Of a stretch of DNA of 64,000 nt, positions 1-9,091 are shown in pieces (positions within the stretch are counted from its first letter, which is position 1; each line of letters starts with the position of its first letter). The stretch spans positions 186,001-250,000 of the forward strand of contig NZ_JBDWLT010000012.1 in NCBI RefSeq assembly GCF_039973015.1, read 5' to 3'. The DNA is from Parvibaculum sp039973015 (lineage in GTDB: Bacteria > Pseudomonadota > Alphaproteobacteria > Parvibaculales > Parvibaculaceae). Made by a program: the position numbers and the translations under genes. The notes beneath the pieces were generated by a model that was given only the letters and a program-made list of their open reading frames with translations, was not told where the DNA came from and ran no database searches.

Positions 1-686
1 TCGCCCCATTCGACATCATTCATCATCTGGGTCAGGGCGGATTGCACCATCGGCCCGCGCCAGATCATTGGCGTGTCCTCATCCACGAGATAGCCGATGG
101 ACATCGTCTTGATCCCGTATTTTTCCTTCGGCAGAAGTTTCTTGCCGTCCTTGCTTTCGGGCTTGCCGGTCAGGCCCATCATGCGGGGAACGGAGGGGCC
201 GTAAATATCCGCGTCGAGAAGCCCGACGCGCCGCCCGAGCTTCGAGAGCGCAAGCGCGAGGTTCACCGCCACCGTCGATTTGCCGACGCCGCCCTTGCCG
301 CTTGCAACCGCAATGATCGCCTTCACGCCGGGAATCTGCATCGCGCCTTGCGGTGCGCGCTGCGGCTTGTTCCCTTCTGCGGGGCCATGCGTGTGCGCAT
401 GTGAATGTCCCTTCGCCGCGGAGGGAGAAGGGGTGCCGCGATGTGCGGTCAAAACGGCGGTTACGCTCAGCACGCCTGCCACGCGCTTTACGGCTTCTTC
501 GCAGGCCTTGCGCAACGGCTCCTTCGCGGCACCCTTTGCAGGGTCGACTTCGAGTGAAAAACCGATATGGCCCTCGCGCACCACCAGCCCTTGTATGAGC
601 CCCGCGCTCACCACATCCTTTCCGCTGTCCTCGTCCAGGACGGTGGAAAGTGCCGCTGCAATATCGTCCCGGGTTACGCTCGCCAT
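1..686 (-). CDS. mrp: Mrp/NBP35-type Fe-S cluster carrier ATPase (C-terminus off the window)
   Basis: P-loop ATPase of the Mrp/ApbC family, cytosolic carrier of Fe-S clusters. The gene runs leftwards and leaves the window, so only the first 228 residues are seen. An N-terminal MIP18/DUF59-like domain (about residues 5-82) is followed by a linker with alternating histidines (HSHAHTH, 94-100), then the deviant Walker A motif GKGGVGKS (130-137) and LLDADIYGPS, a family hallmark. The visible end, with MIWRGPMV and LTQMMNDVEWG, also matches the family. The ATG at 686 opens directly on the MIP18 domain. It is divergent from hflK. Identification is firm; the CxxC cluster site lies beyond the edge. 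Confidence 0.93.
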   Translation of the reverse strand, partial: MASVTRDDIAAALSTVLDEDSGKDVVSAGLIQGLVVREGHIGFSLEVDPAKGAAKEPLRKACEEAVKRVAGVLSVTAVLTAHRGTPSPSAAKGHSHAHTHGPAEGNKPQRAPQGAMQIPGVKAIIAVASGKGGVGKSTVAVNLALALSKLGRRVGLLDADIYGPSVPRMMGLTGKPESKDGKKLLPKEKYGIKTMSIGYLVDEDTPMIWRGPMVQSALTQMMNDVEWG

Positions 687-817
687 GAATTCTTCTTTCA
701 GATCGAAAAAGGGCCAGATCGAAAAAGGGCGGGCATCGTCCTGAGTAGCGCCGGGCCCTGAATGACAATGCCGCGTTGCGAGACGTCCGGTTCGCGTTGC
801 GCCTGCCTGATCTCTGT

Positions 818-837
818 CATATAACCCCGGGTATATG
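818..837. promoter_or_regulatory. near-palindrome in the mrp-hflK divergent promoter region
   Basis: CATATA and TATATG arms flank a C/G-rich centre (ACCCCGGG) in the 193-bp gap between the divergent mrp and hflK starts, about 45 bp before the hflK start. This could be an operator or an AT-rich promoter element. No binding protein can be named from the sequence. Confidence 0.25.
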
Positions 838-879
838 CCTTTCCAACCTGTCTATCACTTCGCAATCAAAGGATTTTTG

Positions 880-2076
880 ATGCCCTGGGAGAACAAGAAC
901 GGTGGCGGCGGCGGCTGGCAGGGAGGCGGCGGTGGCGGCGGCCGAGGGCCGTGGGGGCAGGGCCCTCAGGGCGGTGGCGGCAATCAGCCCCCGGATCTCG
1001 ACGAGCTGATCCGGCGCGGGCAGGAAAAATTCCGTCAGGTATTCGGTGGCGGCGGCGGTGGTGCGGGTAATGGCGCAGGTCAGGGCTCCGGCGGTGCGCG
1101 CGGTCCCATCCTTCTGATTCTCGTGGCCATCATCGGCATTCTCGCCTTCACCTCGTTTTTCCGCGTCAACGCGAACGAGAAGGGCATCGTGCTGCGCTTC
1201 GGCGAACTCGTGCGTACCGTTCAGCCGGGTCTGCATTTCAAGTTTCCCTATCCGGTCGAAACCGTGATGACGCCGGCGGTCACGAACATCACCAGCATCG
1301 ATATCGGCATGCGCTCTTCCGGCGGTTCGCCGATCAGCGTGCCCGAAGAAAGCCTGATGCTGACGGGCGATGAGAACATCGTCGATATCAGTTTCTCCGT
1401 GCAGTGGCGCATCAAGGCCGAGCAGGCGTCCGATTTCCTCTTTAACGTGGAGAACCCGGAACTCGCCGTTAAGGCCGTTGCCGAAAGCATGATGCGTGAG
1501 GCGGTCGGTTCCTCGGAAATCGAAGTGTTGCAGACGACCGGTCGTAATGAAGTGCAGGAGCAGGTGCGTATCGGTCTGCAGAAAACGCTCGACGAATACG
1601 GCGCCGGTATCGACATCACCGAAGTGAAACTTCAGAAGGTCGATCCGCCCGGACAGGTGCTCGATGCCTTCCGTGACGTGCAGGCTGCGCGCGCCGACCA
1701 GGAGCGGTTGCGCAATCAGGCCGAGACCTATGCGAATACGGTCATCCCGCGCGCCCGAGGCGAAGCGGCGAAGATCACGCAGGCCGCCGAAGCCTATCGC
1801 GAGCAGATCGTCGCGGAAGCCGAAGGCGATGCGAAGCGCTTCCTCTCGATCTACAACGAATACAGGAAAGCGGAAGACGTCACACGCCGCCGCATCTATC
1901 TCGAAACCATGCAGGAAGTGTTCGCCGACCTGAACAAGATCGTGGTGACGAACGGCGCGGGCGGGCAGAACGTCCTGCCTTATCTGCCGCTCAATGAACT
2001 CAAGCCGAAAGCAAGCGGGACATCGTCTTCCGCCGCCGGCTCGAATGGCAATCAGTCCACGAATGGAGGCCGCTGA
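880..2076 (+). CDS. hflK: FtsH protease modulator HflK
   Basis: SPFH/band-7 membrane protein that with HflC forms the periplasm-facing complex around the FtsH protease. The 398-residue product has a Gly-rich, low-complexity N-terminus (about 6-70, HflK_N type), one transmembrane helix (about 76-97, GPILLILVAIIGILAF) and a band-7 domain with coiled coil to about 360, then a short Ser/Asn/Gly tail. The ATG at 880 (MPWENKN) is chosen over an upstream ATG at 835 because AAAGGA sits 6 nt before it and HflK proteins begin MPW-N. The stop overlaps the hflC start (TGATG), implying translational coupling. Confidence 0.96.
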   Translation: MPWENKNGGGGGWQGGGGGGGRGPWGQGPQGGGGNQPPDLDELIRRGQEKFRQVFGGGGGGAGNGAGQGSGGARGPILLILVAIIGILAFTSFFRVNANEKGIVLRFGELVRTVQPGLHFKFPYPVETVMTPAVTNITSIDIGMRSSGGSPISVPEESLMLTGDENIVDISFSVQWRIKAEQASDFLFNVENPELAVKAVAESMMREAVGSSEIEVLQTTGRNEVQEQVRIGLQKTLDEYGAGIDITEVKLQKVDPPGQVLDAFRDVQAARADQERLRNQAETYANTVIPRARGEAAKITQAAEAYREQIVAEAEGDAKRFLSIYNEYRKAEDVTRRRIYLETMQEVFADLNKIVVTNGAGGQNVLPYLPLNELKPKASGTSSSAAGSNGNQSTNGGR

Positions 2077-2948
2077 TGAACAGATCCGTCGCAATCGGAG
2101 CGGGCGTCGTCGCGGTTGTCGTGGCTGTCGTCCTCTATCTTTCCGCCTTCACCGTCAGCATGACGCAGCAGGCGATCGTGCTGCAGTTCGGCGATCCGCG
2201 CGCCGTCGTTACGGAGCCGGGGCTGCACTGGAAGCTTCCCGTCGTTCAGAACGTCATCTATATCGACAAGCGCATCCTCAATCTCAACGCGCCGCCCGAA
2301 GAAATCATCGCCAAGGACCGCAAGCGGCTCGTGGTGGATGCTTTCGCGCGCTACAAGATCGTGGACTCGCTGCGCTTCTATCAGTCGATCGGCAACCCGC
2401 GTAACGCCGAAGACCGGCTGAAGCCGAACTTCGTGTCATCGCTGCGTAACGTACTGGGCGATCACACGCTGGAAGAACTTGTGCGCGACAACCGCGCCGG
2501 TCTGATGAAGAAAATCCAGACGGCTTTCAACCAGGCCGCTCAGCAGTTCGGTATCGAGGTCGTCGATGTGCGTATTCGCCGTGCCGATTTGCCGGAGCAG
2601 AACAGCCAGGCCATCTTCCAGCGCATGCAGACCGAGCGTGAGCGCGAAGCGGCGGAAATCCGTGCGCAAGGTAACGAGCAGGCGCAGCGCATCCGAAGCC
2701 GTGCCGACCGCGAAGTGACCGTCGCCATCGCCGAAGCCGAACGCGACGCCCAGATCGCGCGAGGCGAGGGCGATGCGAAGCGCAACGAGATCTATGCCGC
2801 CGCCTATTCGCAAGATGCGGACTTCTTCGCCTTCTATCGTTCGATGGAAGCCTACAAGAAGAGCATGAAGGGCGAGAACACGACCATGATCGTGGAGCCG
2901 AAGGGCGAGTTCTTCCGCTACTTCGGCGCCGAGAGCGGCGGTCGCTGA
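2076..2948 (+). CDS. hflC: FtsH protease modulator HflC
   Basis: Partner of HflK in the membrane complex that regulates FtsH. The 290 residues have one N-terminal transmembrane helix (about 5-26), a band-7/SPFH domain starting at the LQFGDPRAVV region, and a long Ala/Glu/Arg-rich helical segment (about 180-250) before the conserved C-terminal FFRYFG. The start overlaps the hflK stop by one base, with GGAGG 6 nt upstream. It is followed at 13 bp by a DUF2065 gene and then a Do-type protease, a membrane-quality-control operon order common in alphaproteobacteria. Confidence 0.96.
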   Translation: MNRSVAIGAGVVAVVVAVVLYLSAFTVSMTQQAIVLQFGDPRAVVTEPGLHWKLPVVQNVIYIDKRILNLNAPPEEIIAKDRKRLVVDAFARYKIVDSLRFYQSIGNPRNAEDRLKPNFVSSLRNVLGDHTLEELVRDNRAGLMKKIQTAFNQAAQQFGIEVVDVRIRRADLPEQNSQAIFQRMQTEREREAAEIRAQGNEQAQRIRSRADREVTVAIAEAERDAQIARGEGDAKRNEIYAAAYSQDADFFAFYRSMEAYKKSMKGENTTMIVEPKGEFFRYFGAESGGR

Positions 2949-2961
2949 CGGCGCGAATGCC

Positions 2962-3147
2962 GTGAGCGACCTCCTGACGGCCGTCGGTCTCGCACTCGTT
3001 ATCGAAGGTGTGCTCTATGCCGCCTTTCCGGGGCCGATGCGCCGCGCGCTCATTTCCGTATCCGGGATGCCGGAGCAGGCCATCCGTATGGGTGGCCTGA
3101 TGGCGCTTGCCGTCGGCGTTTTCGTGGTCTGGCTTATCCGCGGCTGA
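2962..3147 (+). CDS. DUF2065 (YjeT-like) small membrane protein
   Basis: A 61-residue protein with two predicted transmembrane helices (about 3-22 and 40-58) separated by a short basic/Pro region (PGPMRRAL). It matches the DUF2065/YjeT family in length, hydrophobic pattern and position right after hflC. The start is GTG at 2962. The molecular role is unknown; co-transcription with hflKC and the downstream periplasmic protease suggests an accessory role in membrane protein turnover (inference). Confidence 0.85.
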   Translation: MSDLLTAVGLALVIEGVLYAAFPGPMRRALISVSGMPEQAIRMGGLMALAVGVFVVWLIRG

Positions 3148-3248
3148 GGCGCGCCGGGCGGCGGGTGCCTCAATTCGTCCATAATCGGGCTGAAAATGGG
3201 CCGGACCCCGCGAAGTCTTCCGGGGCGGGACAAGGGGAGTGCGCATAG

Positions 3249-4730
3249 ATGATCGCGACGAGACGTGAGGCCAGAACGCGGCAGGATTTCATTGCAGGCT
3301 TCGCGGCGGCGCTTTTCGCGGTCTTTCTCGGGTTTTCCTCTTTCCTTTTCGGGGCCTCTCCGGCTTCCGCGCGAGGCGCCCCCGACAGCTTCGCCGATCT
3401 GGCGGAACGGCTTTCGCCCGCCGTCGTCAATATCTCGACATCCCAGGTGCTTGATCCCGGCGCGATGGCCATTCCCGGTGTGCCGGAAGATTCGCCCCTG
3501 AACGAATTCTTCGACGAATTTCTTGAGCAGCAGCAGGATGCGCGCCCGCAGCGTGTGCAGTCTCTCGGCTCGGGCTTTCTCATCGATCCGAAGGGCATCG
3601 TCGTCACGAACAATCACGTCATTGACGGTGCGGACAAGATCGAGGTCACCTTCACCGATGGCACGACGCTTCCCGCCACCGTAAAGGGCGTGGACCCGAA
3701 GACGGACCTCGCCGTCCTCGAAATCAGGACCGACAAGGAATTGCCTTATGTCGATCTCGGCGACAGCGAGCGTATTCGCGTCGGCGACTGGGTCGTCGCC
3801 ATCGGCAATCCTTTCGGCCTTGGCGGCACGGTGACGGCGGGTATCGTCTCCGCGCTCAATCGCGACATTCACGCCGGCAATTACGATGACTTCATCCAGA
3901 CGGACGCCGCCATCAATCGCGGCAATTCCGGCGGTCCGCTTTTCGACATGGAAGGCCGCGTCGTCGGCGTCAATTCGGCGATCATCTCGCCCTCCGGCTC
4001 TTCCGTCGGCATCGGCTTTGCTGTGCCCGCCAGCACGGTCCGCCCCGTGGTCGAGCAGATACTGAAATATGGCGAGGCCCGGCGCGGCTGGATCGGTGTG
4101 CGCATTCAGTCCGTCACACCGGAAATTGCGGAAAGTCTCGGCCTTGGCGTTGCGCGCGGCGCACTTGTCGCCGGTGTCAGCCCCGGCGGGCCGGCGGCGG
4201 CGGCCGGCATCGAAACGGGCGACATCGTTCTCGCCTTCGACGGGCGCACCATCTCCGCCATGCGCGACCTGCCGCGCGTCGTCGCCGAAGCGGCCATCGG
4301 TTCGACGGCGAGCATCCAGCTCTTCCGTGACGGTGAAACGCTGACACGCAAGATAGAAGTCGCGCGGCTCGCGGATGAGGAAGAGAAGGTGGCCTCGGTC
4401 GCGCCCGACGAAACGCCGCAGCCAAAGGCGACCGTTGTTCTCGGTCTCAGCCTTTCCGAACTCAATGAAGATCTTCGCCGCCGTTTCGGTGTTACCGAAG
4501 AGACGAATGGTGTGCTCGTCACCGATGTCGATCCATTGAGCGCCGCCGTGGAAAAAGGCGTCCGTCCGGGCGATGTCATCGTGGAAGTGGCGCAGCGTGC
4601 GGTCGAGACACCGGAAGATGTCGAGCGGATCGTCAAGTCCGAGGAAAAGGGCGGTCGAAGCTCCATCCTGCTCCGCATCTCGGCAGGCGGCGACATTCGT
4701 TTTATCGCGTTGCGGCTGGGCGGCGAGTAG
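3249..4730 (+). CDS. degP: periplasmic Do/HtrA-family serine endoprotease
   Basis: DegP/DegQ-type periplasmic protease-chaperone, 493 residues. A long signal peptide (about 1-41, ending ASPASA-R) precedes a trypsin-like domain with the triad His123 (TNNHVI), Asp153 (KTDLAV) and Ser227 (GNSGGP). Two PDZ domains follow (about 275-365 and 395-490); the first carries the RRGWIGV and AGIETGDIV landmarks. It degrades or refolds damaged envelope proteins. It lies 101 bp after the DUF2065 gene and may share its transcript; a GC-rich hairpin-like stretch (about 3204-3227) sits in between. It is convergent with serB, with only 8 bp between stops. Confidence 0.95.
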   Translation: MIATRREARTRQDFIAGFAAALFAVFLGFSSFLFGASPASARGAPDSFADLAERLSPAVVNISTSQVLDPGAMAIPGVPEDSPLNEFFDEFLEQQQDARPQRVQSLGSGFLIDPKGIVVTNNHVIDGADKIEVTFTDGTTLPATVKGVDPKTDLAVLEIRTDKELPYVDLGDSERIRVGDWVVAIGNPFGLGGTVTAGIVSALNRDIHAGNYDDFIQTDAAINRGNSGGPLFDMEGRVVGVNSAIISPSGSSVGIGFAVPASTVRPVVEQILKYGEARRGWIGVRIQSVTPEIAESLGLGVARGALVAGVSPGGPAAAAGIETGDIVLAFDGRTISAMRDLPRVVAEAAIGSTASIQLFRDGETLTRKIEVARLADEEEKVASVAPDETPQPKATVVLGLSLSELNEDLRRRFGVTEETNGVLVTDVDPLSAAVEKGVRPGDVIVEVAQRAVETPEDVERIVKSEEKGGRSSILLRISAGGDIRFIALRLGGE

Positions 4731-4738
4731 GTTCCGGC

Positions 4739-5638
4739 TCAGGCGCCCTTGATTTCGTCCCGCCTGTATCCCTGCAAATAAAGAAGTGCCGTCAGGTCGC
4801 CATGGTCGATGCGCGCGCCCGCCGCTTCCGCGACCACGGGCTTGGCGTGATAGGCAACGCCCAGTCCCGCTTCCCCGATCATGGCAAGGTCGTTCGCGCC
4901 GTCGCCCACAGCCAGCGTTTCGTGTTTCTGCAAGCCGTGCTTTTCGCGCAGCGCCAGCAAGGCGTCGAGCTTTGCCTGCCGCCCCAGGATCGGTTCCTGC
5001 ACCACGCCTGTCAGCGCATCATTCTCGAACAGCAACTCGTTTGCCTGGTTGGTGTCGAAGCCGACCGCTTGCGCAACGCGGGCCGTGAAGAAGGTAAAGC
5101 CGCCGGAGACGAGCGCGCAGGCCGCGCCGTTTGCGCGCATGGTCGCGGTGAGTGCGCGTCCGCCCGGCATTTCGGTAATGCGTTCGCGATAGACTTTTTC
5201 GAGCGCGGAAACGGCAAGCCCTTTCAGCAGCCCGACGCGCTCGCGCAGGGCGGGTTCGAAGCCGATCTCGCCGCGCATGGCGCGTTCCGTGATCTCGGAG
5301 ATTTGCGGCTTTAGCCCGAGCTCGGCGGCCAGCTCGTCGATGCATTCCTGCTCGATGATGGTGGAATCCATGTCCGCGACGAGAAGTTTCTTGCGGCGGC
5401 CTTCGGCGGGCTGCGCGGAAATATCTATCGTCGCGCCTTCAAGCGCGGCGCGCGCCGCGGCTTCGGCCTTGGCCGGGTCGCCATCGAAGGGAATATCGCA
5501 GGCGTGGTCCTCGGCGAGCCAGACGGTTGCGCCGGGCGCGGCACCCAGCGCAGAAAGGGCGCTCGCGCCTGCGTCCAGATGCGTGCTTGAAAGCGGCGTT
5601 GCTTTGTTGCCTATCAGGGTCAGGACATATTTCATCAC
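4739..5638 (-). CDS. serB: phosphoserine phosphatase SerB
   Basis: HAD-superfamily enzyme for the last step of L-serine synthesis, removing phosphate from O-phospho-L-serine. The 299 residues carry motif I DMDST with nucleophile Asp89 and general acid Asp91, motif II SGG (178-180), and motif III/IV GDGAND (245-250). The N-terminal 80 residues are an ACT-like extension, as in many proteobacterial SerB proteins. Two adjacent ATG codons (MMKY) make the exact start uncertain by one residue. The gene is divergent from miaA with about 23 bp between starts, so the promoters must overlap. Confidence 0.95.
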   Translation of the reverse strand: MMKYVLTLIGNKATPLSSTHLDAGASALSALGAAPGATVWLAEDHACDIPFDGDPAKAEAAARAALEGATIDISAQPAEGRRKKLLVADMDSTIIEQECIDELAAELGLKPQISEITERAMRGEIGFEPALRERVGLLKGLAVSALEKVYRERITEMPGGRALTATMRANGAACALVSGGFTFFTARVAQAVGFDTNQANELLFENDALTGVVQEPILGRQAKLDALLALREKHGLQKHETLAVGDGANDLAMIGEAGLGVAYHAKPVVAEAAGARIDHGDLTALLYLQGYRRDEIKGA

Positions 5639-5661
5639 GAAAACCGGATCGGAGCCTTTTC

Positions 5662-6606
5662 TTGAGTGAGCCTGTGGGCAGAGCCGTCCTTATTGCAGGG
5701 CCAACCGCCAGCGGCAAGTCGGCGCTGGCACTCTTGCTTGCCGAAAAGCTCGGCGGCGAGGTCGTGAATGCCGATTCCATGCAGGTTTACCGCGAGATGC
5801 GGGTGCTGACGGCGCGGCCGTCCGAGGCGGAGGAGGCCCGTGTGCCCCATCACCTTTACGGGGTGGTCGCTGCCGGTCAGCCGCTTTCGGCGGGGCGCTG
5901 GGCGGCGCGCGCGGCGCAAGCCATGCAGGAAATTGCCGCGCGCGGCCGCCTGCCAATCCTTGTGGGCGGCACCGGTCTCTATTTCCGGGCGCTGGTCGAG
6001 GGGCTTTCTCCCATCCCGCAAATCCCCGCCGATATTCGCGAAGCGGCGCGGGCCGATGTCGCAGAGGCCGGCCCCCACGCCCATGCGCTGCTGGCCGAGG
6101 CCGATCCCGTGCTTGCCGAGACGATCCGTCCCTCCGACAAGCAGCGAATTGCGCGGGGGATCGAGGTTTTCCGCGCCACGGGCCGCCCGCTTTCCGCCTG
6201 GCAGAAGGAACCGCCAGTGCCTCTCGTCACCGGTGATTTCGCGCGGATCGTGCTGACGCCGGAGCGGCAATGGCTTCGCGAGCGGATCGACCGCCGCTTC
6301 GATCTCATGCTGGCTGAAGGCGCGCTTGAAGAGGCGAGGGGTATGGCTGCCCTCGATCTGGACCCCGCGCTTCCGGCCATGAAGGCACTGGGACTGCGTC
6401 CTCTCATCCGGCATCTCGCGGGAGAGATTTCGCTGGCGGAGGCTTCGGAAGCGGGAAAAAGGGAAAGCCGGGCCTATGCAAAACGGCAGGAAACCTGGTT
6501 CAGGACGCAAATGATTTCGTGGAATGCCTTTTTTGCGCAAGATTCGGAAAGTCTTGCTGCTGAAACCTTGTCATTTATTGACGATTTGGGGTTGACCCGG
6601 TCCTGA
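5662..6606 (+). CDS. miaA: tRNA dimethylallyltransferase MiaA
   Basis: Transfers a dimethylallyl group to A37 of tRNAs reading UNN codons. The 314-residue product begins a few residues before the Walker A motif GPTASGKS (13-20), followed by the family landmarks NADSMQVYREM, LVGGTGLYFRAL and, near the end, ESRAYAKRQETWFR. The TTG at 5662 is chosen because GGAG lies 7 nt upstream and the family starts about a dozen residues before the P-loop; the open frame extends further upstream but would run into serB. GTG at 5674 is an alternative. Confidence 0.93.
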   Translation: MSEPVGRAVLIAGPTASGKSALALLLAEKLGGEVVNADSMQVYREMRVLTARPSEAEEARVPHHLYGVVAAGQPLSAGRWAARAAQAMQEIAARGRLPILVGGTGLYFRALVEGLSPIPQIPADIREAARADVAEAGPHAHALLAEADPVLAETIRPSDKQRIARGIEVFRATGRPLSAWQKEPPVPLVTGDFARIVLTPERQWLRERIDRRFDLMLAEGALEEARGMAALDLDPALPAMKALGLRPLIRHLAGEISLAEASEAGKRESRAYAKRQETWFRTQMISWNAFFAQDSESLAAETLSFIDDLGLTRS

Positions 6607-6731
6607 TGCGCGGCTAGGTTGCGCGCACTTTCGGCGGCAATGCGCGGAAAATGCCCGGAAATCCGGGGCTCGCGCGGGCCGCTTTGTTGTTTTTGTCTCC
6701 CGCAGGCGGGAGGCGTAGAAGGACCGGAACA

Positions 6732-8489
6732 ATGGCGGCTCAGGAACTGACAGGCGCGGAAATCGTCATCAAGGCGCTGGTCGATCAGGGCGTGGACACG
6801 ATTTTCGGTTATCCGGGCGGTGCCGTTCTCCCGATCTATGACGCGCTTTTCCAGCAGAACAAGATCCGCCACATTCTCGTCCGCCACGAGCAGGGCGCCG
6901 TTCATGCCGCCGAAGGCTATGCGCGCTCGACGGGCAAGCCCGGTGTCGTTCTCGTCACCTCCGGTCCCGGCGCGACCAATGCGATCACCGGCCTCACCGA
7001 CGCCTTGATGGATTCGATCCCGATCGTCTGCCTGACGGGGCAGGTCGCGACGCATCTCATCGGTTCGGATGCTTTCCAGGAAGCGGATACGGTCGGCATC
7101 ACGCGGCATTGCACCAAGCATAACTGGCTCGTGAAGTCCGTGCCGGAGCTTGCGCGCGTCATGCATGAGGCATTCTACGTCGCCACGCATGGCCGCCCCG
7201 GTCCTGTCGTCATCGACATTCCGAAGGACATCCAGTTCCAGACGGCGGAATACACCGTCTCGCCGCATATCACGCACCGCACCTACCGTCCGGTCGTGAA
7301 GGGCGATATCGAGAAGATCAAGCAGGCGGTCGAACTGATCGCGAACGCCAAGAAGCCCATGTTCTACACGGGCGGTGGCATCATCAATTCAGGTCCGGTC
7401 GCAAGCCAGCTGCTGCGCGAACTCGTTCGCCTCACCGGTTATCCGATCACCTCCACGCTGATGGGCCTCGGCGCTTATCCTGCCTCCGACAAGCAGTGGC
7501 TCGGTATGCTCGGCATGCATGGCACATACGAAGCCAACAACGCCATGCATGATTGCGACGTCCTCATCAATATCGGTGCGCGTTTCGATGACCGCGTGAC
7601 AGGCCGTCTCGACGCCTTCGCGCCGAATTCGAAGAAGATCCATGTCGATATCGACGCCTCTTCGATCAACAAGAATGTCCGCGTCGATGTTCCCATCATC
7701 GGCGATTGCGCCCATGTGCTCGAAGACATGCTGCGCATCTGGAAGTCGAAGGCGCGCCGTCCCGACAAGGCCGCGCTTGCCGACTGGTGGAAGCAGATCG
7801 ACCTGTGGCGCGACCGCAAGTCGCTCGCCTACAAGACGAATGACGATGTCATCAAGCCGCAGCAGGCGATCCAGCGTCTTTATGAGATGACGAAGGGCCG
7901 CGAGGTCTATGTCACGACGGAAGTCGGCCAGCACCAGATGTGGGCGGCGCAGCACTTCCATTTCGACGATCCGAACCGCTGGATGACGTCTGGCGGCCTC
8001 GGCACGATGGGCTACGGGCTGCCCGCCGCCATCGGGGCGCAGATCGCGCACCCGGACGCGCTCGTCGTCGATATTGCGGGCGAAGCCTCGATCCTGATGA
8101 ACATGCAGGAAATGTCGACCGCCGTTCAGTTCATGCTGCCGGTCAAGGTCTTCATCCTGAACAATGAATATATGGGCATGGTCCGCCAGTGGCAGCAGCT
8201 CCTCCATGAGGGCCGCTATTCCCACTCCTATTCGGACTCGCTGCCCGATTTCGTGAAGCTGGCCGAGGCCTATGGCGCCACGGGTATCCGGGCCGAAAAG
8301 CCCTCCGAGCTCGATGCGGCCATCAAGACCATGATCGAGACGCCGGGCCCCGTCATTTTCGACTGCCGGGTCGACCAGATGGAGAATTGCTACCCGATGA
8401 TCCCGTCGGGCGCCGCCCATAACGAGATGATCCTGGGCGACGACCCGGAAGGGGCAAGTGTGTCGGAAGAAGGAAAGATGCTGGTCTGA
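6732..8489 (+). CDS. ilvB: acetolactate synthase large subunit
   Basis: ThDP-dependent catalytic subunit of acetohydroxyacid synthase, the first common step to valine, leucine and isoleucine. The 585 residues show the catalytic Glu53 (RHEQGAVHAAEGYAR), the central FAD-binding region and the C-terminal ThDP domain with the ILNNEYMGMVRQWQ segment. In the ThDP metal motif the usual GDxS reads GEAS (Glu451 for Asp), a conservative change in a Mg2+ ligand. The ATG at 6732 has AGAAGGA 8 nt upstream; the frame stays open to 6651, but that part is not IlvB-like. First gene of an ilvB-ilvH-ilvC run. Confidence 0.96.
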   Translation: MAAQELTGAEIVIKALVDQGVDTIFGYPGGAVLPIYDALFQQNKIRHILVRHEQGAVHAAEGYARSTGKPGVVLVTSGPGATNAITGLTDALMDSIPIVCLTGQVATHLIGSDAFQEADTVGITRHCTKHNWLVKSVPELARVMHEAFYVATHGRPGPVVIDIPKDIQFQTAEYTVSPHITHRTYRPVVKGDIEKIKQAVELIANAKKPMFYTGGGIINSGPVASQLLRELVRLTGYPITSTLMGLGAYPASDKQWLGMLGMHGTYEANNAMHDCDVLINIGARFDDRVTGRLDAFAPNSKKIHVDIDASSINKNVRVDVPIIGDCAHVLEDMLRIWKSKARRPDKAALADWWKQIDLWRDRKSLAYKTNDDVIKPQQAIQRLYEMTKGREVYVTTEVGQHQMWAAQHFHFDDPNRWMTSGGLGTMGYGLPAAIGAQIAHPDALVVDIAGEASILMNMQEMSTAVQFMLPVKVFILNNEYMGMVRQWQQLLHEGRYSHSYSDSLPDFVKLAEAYGATGIRAEKPSELDAAIKTMIETPGPVIFDCRVDQMENCYPMIPSGAAHNEMILGDDPEGASVSEEGKMLV

Positions 8490-8549
8490 GGGCCGGAGCC
8501 CCTGAAAAAGAGCTTCCCCCCGGCCCCCATTGCCACTACAGAGACGCGC

Positions 8550-9062
8550 ATGAAAAAGGACGACACAATCGAGCGGCACACGATTTCCGTGCTCGTGGAC
8601 AACGAGGCGGGCGTCCTTGCGCGCGTGATCGGGCTCTTTTCGGGGCGGGGCTACAATATCGAGAGCCTCACCGTTGCCGAGGTGGACCAGGGCGAGCACA
8701 CCTCGCGCATCACGGTCGTCACCACCGGTACGCCGATGGTGATCGAGCAGATCAAGGCGCAGCTCGACCGGCTGGTGCCCGTTCACCGGGTGATCGACCT
8801 CACGGTCGAGGCCAATGCGGTCGAGCGCGAAATGGCGCTCATCAAGGTTGCGGGCACGGGCGAGAAGCGCGTCGAGGCGCTGCGTCTGTCGGACGCCTTC
8901 CGCGCCCGCGTGATCGATACGACGCATTCCTCCTTCGTCTTCGAGGTGACGGGTGCGCCGGACAAGATCGACGCTTTCATCGGGCTGATGCGCCCGCTCG
9001 GACTGGTTGACGTTTCGCGGACAGGCGTGGTGGCAATCGCCCGCGGTCCCGAGGCGATGTGA
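8550..9062 (+). CDS. ilvH: acetolactate synthase small regulatory subunit
   Basis: Regulatory partner of IlvB that gives valine feedback control. The 170 residues hold an N-terminal ACT domain (about 8-85; ISVLVDNEAGVLARVIGLFSGRGYNIESL is split here by key residues Asn-Glu-Ala-Gly and Gly-Tyr-Asn) and a C-terminal ALS_ss_C domain ending ARGPEAM. It lies 60 bp after ilvB; that gap contains a G/C-rich inverted repeat (GGGCCGG and CCGGCCC) that could modulate the subunit ratio. ilvC follows 29 bp later. Confidence 0.95.
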   Translation: MKKDDTIERHTISVLVDNEAGVLARVIGLFSGRGYNIESLTVAEVDQGEHTSRITVVTTGTPMVIEQIKAQLDRLVPVHRVIDLTVEANAVEREMALIKVAGTGEKRVEALRLSDAFRARVIDTTHSSFVFEVTGAPDKIDAFIGLMRPLGLVDVSRTGVVAIARGPEAM

Positions 9063-9091
9063 TTTAAAGACGAACCGAAGGAATAGAAGCC

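Noticed and set aside
6607..6731. Leader-peptide attenuator before ilvB
   Set aside because: A CTCCCGC-AG-GCGGGAG hairpin (6697-6712) and a Leu-rich TTG TTG TTT TTG run exist, but the frame has no separate stop and the hairpin lacks a T-run.
8490..8549. Terminator between ilvB and ilvH
   Set aside because: GGGCCGG/CCGGCCC arms can pair, but there is no T-run and ilvH follows at once, so it is more likely a weak fold.
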